DNA from: Candidatus Altimarinota bacterium
GTDB lineage: Bacteria; Patescibacteriota; Gracilibacteria; BD1-5; UBA6164
Length of the DNA: 64,000 nucleotides
NCBI GenBank assembly: GCA_030683605.1
Contig: JAUXPL010000026.1
Coordinates: 1-64,000 of the forward strand
Direction of reading: 5' to 3'
Part shown: one piece after another, positions 9,833-19,064 of the stretch
Position numbering within the stretch: position 1 is the stretch's first letter
How the letters are laid out: each line of letters begins with the position of its first letter
Made by a program: the position numbers and the translations under genes
The notes under the pieces: model-generated
Databases searched by the model: none
Seen by the model: the letters and a program-made list of their open reading frames with translations, nothing else
Told to the model about the DNA's origin: nothing

Positions 9833-11072
9833 AATATATTTCAAAGTTAAATACAAACTCACTAAAATCGATAAAATTTATATTTATATCTAAGTGTATA
9901 TCAGTTTCTATATCATGATATATAATTATTTTATTTCAATCTAATTTCAATAAATTTTGTGTTTCTCTTTCAATATTTTCTTGATTTAAATTGTATACTA
10001 CTTGAATGTATGTATTGTAATATGGTAAATAAAAATCTATCTCATATGTTTTATTCAAAAAAAATATTTCATAATTTTTCTTTATTAACTCTATATAAAC
10101 AAAATTTTCAAATCTCTTTCATAAATCATCATTTCATACAAAATTAGCAAATGCAACATCTATTAAATAAGTTTTTTTGAGTCATTTTATTTGAGCCCAA
10201 TAATTATTTAATCATGAAATCAGATATATATCATCTAAATATTCATAGAGATTATATAAACTATCTTTTCAGATTTTTATATTATTCCCTTTCAATTCAT
10301 TGTAGATTTTATTTATATTTAGTTCTTTTGAAAAAGTGGATAAAACTCTTTTTATAAAAAATTTCAAAACATAATCATTTTTTATACTATATCTATCTTG
10401 CAAATCTTTATAAATCATCACATCTAGATATGTTTTCAAAATATTTTCTTTTACTATTTCATTTTCTGTCAAAACAATTTCAGGAAATCATCACCATTTT
10501 AAAAAATTATTAAATTCATACTTATATCTAGATTTATTTAGTATTAAATCATTTTTTTCATATTTAATATTATTAAAAATTAAATATTCTTTGAAATCTA
10601 AAGGAAATATTTCTTTTGTGTATACCTTTCATCTCAATAAAGTAGATATTTCTTTACTTAATAAATGTGCATTTGATCAAGTAATAATAATTTTATATCA
10701 TTTATTTAATAATCATATCAATTTACTAGGAAAATCATCTAATTCTTGAATTTCATCAAATACAAAAAATGGCTTTTTATCCGGAAATAATGATAAATAA
10801 TCCTCTTCCAAACTACTGAAATCAATATTTTTACTTAATAATCCAGAAAAATCTACATAAACTATATTTTCTATTTCAATTATATTTTTGCTAATTAATT
10901 TTTGAATAATTTGAAATGTCAAAAATGTCTTTCAAGCTCTTCTAGAACCAATTAAAGCAATTATTTTATTTAAATCAAAAATACTTAATATTTCTTCTAT
11001 ATCAAAATTTCTATCTATCAATTTTAAATCCAAAATTTTCTTTTGATTCAGCAATATTTCTTTTTTTATCAT
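9831..11072 (-). CDS. AAA ATPase with DUF4143-like C-terminal domain, paralogue 2
   Basis: 413 residues. Walker A IGSRRAGKTFLTFQII near residue 45 and Walker B FFVFDEIQELDDF near residue 100, then the sensor segment IIITGSNAHLLS and the following STLLRGKVYTKEIFPL, standard for this ATPase clade. The C-terminal half has ENILKTYLDVMIYKDLQDRY, GKRFENFVYIELIKKNY and EIDFYLPYYNTYIQVVYNL. It is closer to paralogue 3 (22458-23687) than to paralogue 1. Function is unknown; known relatives are thought to be DNA- or toxin-related accessory ATPases. Flanked on both sides by G+C-rich repeats. Confidence 0.85.
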
Positions 11073-11165
11073 ATTTAAAGGAATTATTTATATATTATTT
11101 CCTTTATTATAAGGAATATATTTCAAAATCAATATTTTTTATTTTTTGAATCTATTTCACCCAAA

Positions 11166-11350
11166 ACAAATTCTCAGTCCTACGGACATCCCCCTTAATA
11201 AGGGGGACTTATTTTGTAGCTATTCCCTCCCTAATATTAGGGAGGGTTAGGGTGGGTTAAGTAGCTATTCCCCCGCCTTACTAAGGAGGGGGTTAGGGGG
11301 TGGTCTGCAACTATCCCCTCCCTAATTTTAGGGAGGGTTAGGGTTGGTTA
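11166..11350. repeat. Array of four G+C-rich palindromes (A', A, A variant, A)
   Basis: In order: an A' unit (CAGTCCTACGGACATCCCCC, TTAATAAGGGGGACTT), an A unit (CTATTCCCTCCCTAATATTA, GGGAGGGTTAGGGTGGG), a variant with arms CCGCCTTACTAAGG and tail GGGGGTTAGGGGGTGG, and another A unit. Units are joined head to tail with shared linker GTAGCTATTCC or similar. They are not spaced like a CRISPR array. Confidence 0.8.
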
Positions 11351-11411
11351 AGTATATATCACTCTTAAATATCTATAAAAAAATTAAAAAAGTTTTGATT
11401 TTTTTTTATTA

Positions 11412-11482
11412 TGATATAATGCATATGTATCAATACAAAAGGGTTCTCTAAAAGTTTTCGTACTTTAGTATCCCCTTTTTTT
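11412..11482 (+). ncRNA. Promoter plus hairpin: candidate small RNA, copy 2
   Basis: TG at 11412-11413 and TATAAT 11415-11420, then TGTATCAATACAAAAGGG, TTCTCTAAAAGTTTTCGTAC, TTTAGTATCCCC and a T run. Compared with copy 1 the loop region TTTTCGTACTTTAG and both outer arms are unchanged, and the differences lie in the middle of the stem. About 60 bases upstream of the -10 are also shared with copy 1, so the duplicated block is about 130 bases. Confidence 0.5.
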
Positions 11483-11516
11483 GTTCTTTAATTTCTATCC
11501 TATATTCAAATATATA

Positions 11517-12062
11517 TTAAAATAATTTAATAATATCATCAAAAATATATTCATCTGTTGCTTTTTTCATAGCACTTATAAAATTATTTCTACTAGTTCA
11601 TTCAAATGTAGTCAAATTCATATTATTCTTTAACAAAAATAATTCTCAAAACAATCTTGTTACTCTTCCGTTATAATCAAAAAACGGATGTATCCATAAA
11701 ATCTTCCACATAACATAAGCTAAAAATTCCTTTTTATCTTGCATACTTTTTATATATTTTTGTCTTTCTAGAATATCTTCTTCCAAATTTTTTAACTCTA
11801 TAGGAACTTTAAAAAAATCAATTGGTTCAAAACTTCATATAGTTACATTGTGTCTTCTATGTATTCAAGCATCATTATAAATATTTTCACATAGCATTTT
11901 ATGTAGCAAAAAAAGAGTATCTATATTAAAATCTAGATTATTATAATTTTCAAAAATATACGATTTTACAAGTATAATATTATCAAAAATAATATTTTCT
12001 ATCATTTCAATTGGTAATACTCAAAGTTTTGTCTCTCTAAATGTTGGTTCTGTTTTTGACAT
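11517..12062 (-). CDS. Fic-domain protein (putative AMP transferase)
   Basis: 181 residues. The Fic core is clear: ENIYNDAGIHRRHNVTIGSF with the flap region, and the active-site helix WIHPFFDYNGRVTRLF. In the canonical HPFx(D/E)GN(G/K)R the fifth core position is Gly; here it is Tyr (HPFFDYNGR), a variant also seen in other Fic proteins. The catalytic His and the phosphate-binding Asn and Arg are kept. Known Fic enzymes transfer AMP or other phosphate groups to proteins; the target is unknown. Length fits a single-domain Fic/Doc protein. It starts one base after the stop of the small gene 12064-12264, so the pair is probably a toxin-antitoxin-like operon. Confidence 0.85.
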
Positions 12063-12063
12063 A

Positions 12064-12264
12064 TTATTTATAATTTAATCATTTATAAACTCATTTCTGA
12101 ATTAAATTATCCAACACAAACCTATATCTAGTATATAGTTCATTTTTATCAAATACAGCTTCATCTTCTATATCCATATTTACATATGCAGAAGTCAAAA
12201 AATACTCAATAAAATCATGTATTTCTTTATCTTTGTACTTTGTTTTATAATCTATTAGATTCAT
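12064..12264 (-). CDS. Small protein, possible antitoxin-like partner of the Fic protein
   Basis: 66 residues, acidic in the middle (NMDIEDEAVFDKNE) and rich in tyrosine. It ends IQKGVYKGLNYK with two TGA-coded glycines and then TAA, one base before the Fic ATG. Known FicA-type antitoxins are about this length and carry an (S/T)xxxE(G/N) inhibitory helix; I do not see that motif clearly. The Fic partnership is therefore inferred from operon position only. It could also be an unrelated small helix-forming protein. Confidence 0.6.
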
Positions 12265-12380
12265 AAATATGATTTATAATTTAAATTATTTATATTATAT
12301 AATTTTTTAAAAAATTGTACACTTTATTTTCATATCCTAAAATATCTATATTTCAAATATTTTTTTTATTTTGTAAATAT

Positions 12381-12536
12381 TTTACACAATCGCAAATCCC
12401 CCTGTCCTGCGGACATCCCCCTTGGTAAGGGGGACTTTTTTGGTAACTATCCCCTCCCTAATATTAGGGAGGGTTAGGGTGGGTTAAGTGCTATTCCCCC
12501 GCCTTACTAAGGAGGGGGGTAGTGTGTGGTCTGTTG
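12381..12536. repeat. Composite repeat: A', A and A-variant units
   Basis: CACAATCGCAAATCCCCC, TGTCCTGCGGACATCCCCC, GGTAAGGGGGACTTTTTT, then an A unit with CCCTCCCTAATATTAGGG, then the CCGCCTTACTAAGGAGG variant. It lies between the ugd 3' end and the small Fic-linked gene. Apart from AT-rich filler, 12265-12544 holds nothing else. Confidence 0.8.
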
Positions 12537-12544
12537 CTATGTAC

Positions 12545-13948
12545 TTACTTCCCTATTCATTCATAATTAAATCCTCTTTCTATTAAATCATCTTTATTCC
12601 ATATATTTCTACCATCTATAATAATATTTCCTCTCATTAATTCTACTATTTTATCAAAATCAGCATTTCTGAACTCATCCCATTCAGTAAGTACTAATAA
12701 TGCATCTGCTCATTTAAGTGCTTCATAGTTGGTATATGTTAGAGTCAATTTTGATTCTCATCATAATACTCTAGATACATTTTCCATAGCTACTGGATCA
12801 AATGCTTGGATTTTTGATACTCATAAACCTATAAGTCTATCTATTACATCTAGACTTGGAGCATCTCTGATATCATCTGTTTTTGGTTTGAATGCCAATC
12901 ACCATATCGCTATAGTTTTGTTTGCTAATGGAAAATAATTAATTTCTTCACTTTTCAAGGGAAGTCCTTCGGAATTTAATTGAGAATGGATGTGTTTGAT
13001 TTTTTCTAATAACATATCTACTATTTTTACTTTTTGTAGTTTGTTTACTTCTTCTGTTGCTTTGATTATTTTGAAATCATATCAGAAATCTTTACCTGTT
13101 TCAATAAGTGCTTGTACATCTTTTGGGAAACAACTACCACCATAACCAATACCTGCATGTAAGAATTTTGACCCGATTCTAGGATCTAGACCAATTCATT
13201 TACTGATATCAGATATATTTGCTCAAACTATTTCTGCGAAATTTGCTATTTCATTGATGAAGCTTATTTTTGTAGCTAGAAATGAATTAGCTGCGTATTT
13301 GATAATCTCACTAGATTTCAAATCTGTAAAAACTAGAGGTTTATCAGCTCTAATAAATGATTTATAAATGTCATTCATCACTTTTTTTGCTTGTTCACTT
13401 TCTACACCACATACTATTCTATCAGGAGTCATGAAATCCTTAACTGCTGCTCATTCTTTTAAAAATTCTGGATTACTTACTACATCGAAGCCCCCCTCTA
13501 AATCTCCCCCTAGCAGGGGAGACTTTCTCTTTTTAAGTTCTTCTTTTATAATATTTTTACACATTTCACCTGTACCTACTGGAACAGTAGATTTATTTAT
13601 AAATACTTTGTAATTATCCATATTTTGACCTAGAGTCTGAGCTACTATTTTTACGAATCTCAAATCTGCTCTATGATTTTCATCTGGAGGTGTTCAAACA
13701 GCAGAAAAAATAGCAGTAGCGAAATCGATACCTTGTTTTGCATCTGTAGAGAATTGTAATCTACCTTCTTTGTAGTTTCTCTTTACCAATTCTTCTAATC
13801 ATGGTTCATATATAGGAATTATTCATTCTTTTAATTTATCAATTTTGTTTTGATCTATATCTATACACATTACTTCATGTCATACTTCAGCCAAACAAGT
13901 CCCTGTAACCAATCATACATATCATGTACCAAATATTGTGATTTTCAT
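12545..13948 (-). CDS. ugd: UDP-glucose 6-dehydrogenase
   Basis: 467 residues. Oxidises UDP-glucose to UDP-glucuronate with two NAD, supplying uronic acid for envelope glycans. N-terminal Rossmann loop GTGYVGLVTGTC (two of its glycines are TGA), [25 protein letters not shown], then [17 protein letters not shown] with the catalytic Lys, [12 protein letters not shown] with the catalytic Cys, and [14 protein letters not shown] in the C-terminal NAD-binding domain. About 12 residues ([12 protein letters not shown], encoded at 13490-13524) sit between KEELKKR and FDVVSNPEF where the family normally has a few residues; they are encoded by a G+C-rich palindrome. The reading frame is kept. Neighbours are glycosyltransferases, consistent with the role. 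Confidence 0.95.
13490..13524. repeat. Palindromic repeat inside ugd, in frame
   Basis: CCCCCCTCTAAATCTCCCCC, TAGCAGGGGAGAC: the arms TCTCCCC and GGGGAGA pair around a short loop. The glycines here are GGG or GGA, unlike the TGA used nearby. It encodes [11 protein letters not shown] in ugd. Confidence 0.75.
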
Positions 13949-14010
13949 ATTTATTATTTAAGTTTTAATTATTCTGGAGTTTTTATTGAATTTATTATAT
14001 TCTACACAAA

Positions 14011-14220
14011 CCAAACTCACCTCAATCCTCTCCTATTTCCACACAAACCAACCTCACCCTATACCTCTCCTATTCGCACATAAACCAACCTCACATCAGT
14101 CCTCTTATACTCAAACCAACCTAACCTCAATCCTCTCCTACAGGAGAGGACGCATAAGGAATAATTATATAATAATCCTTTTATCCCCTCTCCTGTAGGA
14201 GAGGGTTAGGGTGAGGTTGG
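14011..14220. repeat. MITE-like inverted repeat (family B) with degenerate partial copies
   Basis: The complete unit spans 14112-14220: AACCTCAATCCTCTCCTACA, GGAGAGGA, an AT-rich centre that is itself palindromic (AAGGAATAATTAT, AATAATCCTTTT), then CCCCTCTCCTGTAGGAGAGG and TTAGGGTGAGGTTGG. Its ends are inverted copies of each other. Before it, at 14011-14111, are three decayed repeats of ACCAACCTCACCTCAATCCT. This fills the gap 13949-14259; I see no gene there. Confidence 0.8.
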
Positions 14221-14259
14221 TCCTTTTTGGCTATAGTGAATTATTTTTCAATCAATTCC

Positions 14260-15234
14260 CTACCTATCTACTCATTTTTCTAATTCATAGTTAGTTGCAC
14301 CGTATTTTGCGACTTTTAAATTATACATTATATCGTCTTGTATCATTCTACTTTTTGAAATCAAATCTCATATAATTCACATAGAAATAAGAGAGATAGA
14401 AATAGTCATAGATATTCATGATAATACTAATGATTGTATCATTCATGCTCAAAAACCTCAGAAATAATAAAACATAAATCTGATAATACCAATAGTTCAA
14501 ATAACAAAAAATGGAGCAGCTAATACTAGAAATATTTTAAGTGGTTCGTACATAGCATATATTCTGATCATATCTGCTGTTGACTTCTTGATATGTTGCC
14601 ATATATTTTTGAATAATCTACTATTTCTAGTAGGTGGGTTAGTTTCCATAAGTACATCTACTATTACAAATCATTTTTTACCTGCTTGAATAATAGTATC
14701 TAGTACATAACTAAATCTAGAAACGATATTCAATCTAAGTAATGATTCTCTAGAATAAGCTCTAAATCAACTAACACTATCAGTTACTTTTGTATCAGAA
14801 AGAAATCTCACCAAAGAGCTTCAAATAAATTGAAGTACTTTTTTCAATGGTGAGAAATGTTTGATTTTTGCTGTTTGTCTATTTCAGATAACTATATCAG
14901 CTTTTTTATCTATGATTGGTTTCACTAAATCTGCTATATATTTACCTGGATATTGATTGTCTCAATCTGTGTTTACGACTATATCTGCTCAATGTTTCAA
15001 AGCATTTTCTATACCAGTTTTGAAAGCATATCATAATCACTTGTTTCATATGTATGAAACAATATGATCTACTCACAAATTTTTGGCTACTTGTACAGTA
15101 TTATCTGTAGATCAATCATCTATAATTTGAGTTTCTATTACAGTAATCCCCTCTATTGTTTTTGGTAATTCAGCCAAAACTTGTGGCAAAGTGTGTTCTT
15201 CATTGTAACACGGTATTTGTATAATTAATTTCAT
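14260..15234 (-). CDS. Glycosyltransferase family 2, DPM1-like with C-terminal membrane anchor
   Basis: 324 residues. GT-A motifs: [42 protein letters not shown] (DxD site), then [17 protein letters not shown]. Two C-terminal hydrophobic hairpins lie near residues 230-295. The layout matches polyprenyl-phosphate sugar synthases (dolichol-phosphate mannose synthase type), which load a sugar onto a lipid carrier at the membrane. A GT-C-like protein at 16554-18068 could use such a donor. The stop TAG is at 14260; the region beyond is the family B repeat. Sugar specificity is not visible. Confidence 0.88.
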
Positions 15235-15351
15235 AAATGCGTAATAATATAAAATAATGTTTTTGGCTTGTTTTAAAATAATCCACCACTGAATCTCATA
15301 AATGCCATCACCTAACCTCTATTTCTCAGACCACCATTTTTTACTCAGCCC

Positions 15352-15453
15352 AACCTCACCTCAGTCCTCTCCTACAGGAGAGGAAGCATATGGAATAATT
15401 ATTTAATAATTCTATTATCCCCCTCTCCTGTAGGAGAGGGTTAGGGTGAGGTT
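15352..15453. repeat. MITE-like inverted repeat (family B), complete copy
   Basis: AACCTCACCTCAGTCCTCTC, CTACAGGAGAGGA, centre GGAATAATTATTTAATAATTC, then CCCCTCTCCTGTAGGAGAGG and TTAGGGTGAGGTT. Same structure as 14112-14220, so the two copies bracket the GT2 gene. The rest of 15235-15508 has no gene. Confidence 0.8.
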
Positions 15454-15508
15454 ATTTTATGTGAGGACTGAGGGCGATGTTGGTCTGTTAGGCTATGGTA
15501 ATGATATT

Positions 15509-16150
15509 TTACAGCTCCTCCTCCTCCATAATACTCACTCCTACTAGAAATATCAGTATACCAGATATTAATCATATTAGATTTGATAATAATCATAAAT
15601 CTACTGTTTGCATAAGTATTACTAATGCTCAGATAATAGATAACAATGTATTTATTATAAGATTTTTATATAGTCATTCGTATGACTTAACTTTTCTCTG
15701 ATATTTTTTATCTACAAGCTCTCTAAATGTAGTCATTACTCAACTAACAACTACTAATCAAAGAAAATTAGTATTCATCAATGTATACAAACTATCTCAA
15801 ATAAAATCTAGTAAATCAATTTGACGAAGTAATATAAATACTAGATAAAATATTAATAATCATGGAAAATAATAATTCCTATTCATAAATATATAATAAT
15901 CTCAAAATGATAAATCTCAAGATGTATAATCTTTATTCAATTTAGTCATTGTATTCTTGATAGTAGTTACTTTTTCAAAGTCTATAAAAAATAACATAAT
16001 ATCTTTTATAATAATCATAAGTAATCATATAGTGATAAAATCAGAATATTTAAATAGACTTCAAATACGATAAAAATAAATTGATATTAATAATAATACT
16101 AGATACATAGATAAACTTGTGATAATTTTATCTTTTATTTTAAGATTCAT
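15509..16150 (-). CDS. Membrane protein, function unknown
   Basis: 213 residues with about five or six membrane segments: residues 10-30, 35-55, 90-112, 125-145, and a paired set near 165-205. The centre carries a charged loop with KNTMTKLNKDYTSGDLSFGD. The C-terminus ends in four glutamates and a leucine. I recognise no family. The ATG overlaps the upstream DUF1616-like gene by 16 bases, so translation is probably coupled. Context suggests an envelope role, not more. Confidence 0.7.
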
Positions 16151-16509
16151 AGTTTTTTATCTTTAAAAAATGTAATGTAAACTAAGTTTATAACAATTAC
16201 AAAAAGAGTAATCAAAAATACTGATACCTCATTTATTCTGATTCAAATAAGATTGAAATAAAAGCTAAGAAGAGGTACAACTGATATAGATAAAGCAAAA
16301 CTAAGTGCAAATCTCTCCAAAAAATCTATTTCTTTTTCATCAAAAAAAGTCATAGTCAAAATATAACCAGGTAAAAAAAGTATGAATATACTACCAAATA
16401 CTATTCTAAGTAATTTAATTATAGATAAATCTTGGTAAGGTATAAATAATGTAATAGCTGTTATTAGTGTTATTACAGAAGTATATATTATTAAGTTTTT
16501 ATTTTTCAT
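16135..16509 (-). CDS. DUF1616-like small membrane protein
   Basis: 124 residues with four hydrophobic segments. The signature FLPGYILTMTFFDEKEIDFLERFALSFALSISVVPLLSF matches the DUF1616 pattern in which 'FlPGY.l...lFP...eld..ErlalS.glSlal.Pl' precedes the last helices. Known members are often fused to or beside membrane glycosyltransferases. Because TGA is Gly here, the frame continues past the CTATGA at the next gene's start and stops at TAA, giving a 16-base overlap. It sits 44 bases after the GT-C-like gene on the same strand. Confidence 0.75.
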
Positions 16510-16553
16510 TTTTTTTAAATTATTATTAGATTATCCTGTGTAAAGATTGTGTT

Positions 16554-18068
16554 TTAATTTTTCACTCTCAATACTTTATTTTCTCAGCTTTCATATATTA
16601 TCTCAAAACAATCTGCTCAATCTAGATTTTCCTTTATCTGATCTACTCATAGCCATATATAAATATCTTTATTATATATTTTGTAATCATTTATCATCTT
16701 GCACTTTTCTATTCAATCACTAGCTAACCAATTATTCCAGTCAGATTTTTCCCACAAATCATATTCAAACATTGATGGAGCTATGACTGGTAAATCTGTA
16801 TATCAAAATAACCGAGGAGTATAATGTCTATGTGTAACCATAATCATAGAATCATTTGGAAGCATTGTATCCAATTTTTGCATTAATTCAAATTCACTTT
16901 TTGGAATAAATGGTATTCAATTCTCGTTCAAATAATCAATATATATATAAGACTGTATTCAAAAAAATAAAACAAAAATAAATAAAAATAGCTTTTTTTT
17001 ACTATATAGGTGTCATAATCAATATGCAGCTATTAATATAATATATATATCAAATGTAATTAAAAATCTATTGTAAAAAAATAATCTGAATATTATCCAT
17101 AATAATCATACTAAATATCATATAGTAGTGAAATCAAAATCTCTTTTTTGTATTTTGACATAAATGCCATAAATACTCAAAATAATAATAAAAAAATTAT
17201 ATCAAACAAAATCTTCCAAAGAAAAGAATGTACCACTAGTTCAACTAACTAAAAAAGTAGTAGTAAGAGGTTTAATAAGAGATAGAATCTGTTCATCTAT
17301 CAATGGAAGATACATAAACAAAGCTATAATACCTGAAAATAATACTGTAAGAAGAATATATAAAATATTTCTGTTGTACAATGATGCAAATCCACACAAT
17401 TTTTGTACTATAGTCTTATCAGTCTTGATAAATGTACAGTCTTTTGCTAGAAGAATGGATTTTTTGCTTTTAAATATTCATACTAAAATGTCATACAAAA
17501 CATAAAACACTAACATAATAACAAAAAATACTCCTGCAGGTCTATTTACAGTAAACATACTTATTATTATTGGTATTGATAATAGGTATTTTTTCTTTTC
17601 AAGTAAATATAATCAAACAAGCATAAATATAATTCATAATATTTGCTTATAATAATTTAAATAAAAAGACTCATACTGAATAATTGATATAAAAAATATA
17701 ATTATTCATATTATTGCTGTTGTTTGTGAATATTTTTTTAGATACAAATATATATAAATAGATGTAATAGAGCCAAAAATAGCTAACATATATGTTATCA
17801 GAAAATCTACATTGTATCATATTATATGAAATGTATTTCACATCAATCCAATATATGGTGGATAAGCTTCCCTAGTCCGTGGTCTAAAACTAGCAAAATC
17901 TACATACGGCAAAGAACTGAAGTAATCAATAAACATTCTCCTATACAATCAAGGATCATATCATAGCGGTACATCAGAAAAAAAATAAGGATAAAATCTA
18001 TACAATCAAAAAATAATAGATAAAACTAGAATAATAATGAATATATAGTCATAAATTTTTGATTTCAT
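16554..18068 (-). CDS. Polytopic membrane protein, probable GT-C glycosyltransferase
   Basis: 504 residues. One N-terminal TM (residues 8-24) is followed by an extracytoplasmic loop with DVPLGYDPGLYRRMF, where acidic residues after TM1 are typical of the GT-C catalytic site. About nine more TM segments fill residues 85-375, and a soluble C-terminal domain of about 120 residues follows with MVTHRHYTPRLFGYTDLPV and a Trp-rich stretch. This fits the PMT/ArnT superfamily that transfers sugars from polyprenyl-phosphate donors on the outer face. The donor could come from the DPM1-like enzyme at 14260-15234. No precise subfamily is claimed. Confidence 0.75.
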
Positions 18069-18182
18069 ATGTTTATTGATTTAATACACAAAGGGCTGAA
18101 GCCATCTGTTGAAAAATAGAAATTTATTAGCTTATCAACAGAATGCTTTAGCTTTCTGTTCAACAATCTACCCATCTCTTCA

Positions 18183-18227
18183 AAAAAAATGAAAAAGAGA
18201 AATTATGATATTCCTCTTTTTCATTTA
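18183..18227 (-). terminator. Terminator of the secreted repeat protein gene
   Basis: Arms AATGAAAAAGAG and CTCTTTTTCATT; on the minus strand a run of eight T follows. The spacer 18069-18182 to the left also has a G+C-rich inverted segment near 18095-18160 (CATCTGTTGA, TCAACAGA) that I cannot assign. A related CTAAAGCCATCTGTTGA occurs near 35480. Confidence 0.7.
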
Positions 18228-18240
18228 TAAGTAATTTATA

Positions 18241-18753
18241 TTACCATTTTTTCCACCAAGCTTTTCAACTATCTTTATTACCATTCTTTTTACCTTTATC
18301 ATGTCCATATCCACTATTATCACATTCTTTATCTAATTTTTTAATTAGCTTTTCTAATTTTTTAATTTCAGCTTTGTACCATTTCAATGATCATTCAGCA
18401 CTCCATAATTTTTGTTGTACAACTTTAGCTTCTTTCTCAAATTTAGATAATTGGTTTTGTAGTTTAATTTTATTTTTACCACTAGCCTTTTTTATATCTT
18501 TTTTAAGCTGTTTAATTTGAGCTTTGTACCATTTCAAAGATCATTCAGCACTCCATAATTGTTGTTGAACAACTTTAGATTCTTTCTCAAATTGTTTCAA
18601 TTCTTTTCTTTCCAATATAGAACATTGAGTAGAACCACCATTTTTAACATTGTTAGATCAATGAGCTACCATTGGACTAGAAGTCAATAGAAACACAGTC
18701 ATTATCACTGCTGATAATAGCTTTGATTTCAATCCTTTCATATATTTATGCAT
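18241..18753 (-). CDS. Secreted protein with two coiled-coil repeats
   Basis: 170 residues. N-terminal signal peptide: basic MHKYMKGLKSK, then hydrophobic LLSAVIMTVFLLTSSPMVAHG. The mature part has two copies of a 35-residue heptad-rich unit, at about residues 54-88 and 105-139, each with FEKE(S/A)KVVQQ followed by LWSAEGSLKWYKA and a lysine-rich end. The C-terminus is basic with Gly and ends KAWWKKW. The repeats differ at a few residues. I recognise no family. It is probably exported and could bind another surface component; that is inference. The internal start at 18741 is also possible. The promoter -10 (TATAAT, 18778-18773) leaves a leader of only about 13 bases. Confidence 0.75.
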
Positions 18754-19064
18754 AATAATATAAAATAAGCGATTATAGTATATCCTAAAAAAATCAAATT
18801 GCAAATTTTTTTTAACTAATTATTGGCTCTAGGGCTTATTTTTTTATGTAGAAAGTGTTTTATCACTACTATAGTGAATTAAAAGTTAGTTTTTAACAAA
18901 AAAATTGTGTACTATTATTTTTTCCATAATACTCTATAACATAGAGTTAAGGAAACACTGAAAATATTTAGAGCTTTTTAACATCAAAAATAAATAATCT
19001 TTGAAAAAAAATACAAAACTCATATAATTTTATTATAAATTTTTTAATAATTCATTTTAAAATT
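18754..19064. promoter_or_regulatory. Intergenic region with divergent promoters
   Basis: No gene. Minus strand: TATAAT at 18778-18773 for the secreted protein. Plus strand: TTGAAA 19001-19006, 16-base spacer, TATAAT 19023-19028 for the gene at 19065. Between them are small palindromes, TCACTA-CTATAGTGA near 18860 and ACTCTAT-AAC-ATAGAGT at 18931-18947; either could be an operator. Confidence 0.55.

Larger units (their letters stand above)
11073..11516. other. Gene-free spacer: repeats and the second promoter-hairpin element
   Basis: This 444-base gap between two minus-strand genes holds no ORF I accept. It contains about 90 AT-rich bases, then four joined G+C-rich palindromes (11166-11350), then a copy of the small-RNA-like element (11412-11482), and then the 3' flank of the Fic gene. 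Confidence 0.8.

Noticed and set aside
11166-12536. G+C-rich repeats considered as a CRISPR array
   Set aside because: Units are palindromes joined without unique spacers of constant length, and no cas gene is near.
13850-14198. Plus-strand ORFs opposite the ugd start and in the family B repeat
   Set aside because: Shadows of ugd and of the repetitive CCTCACC blocks; low-complexity translation.
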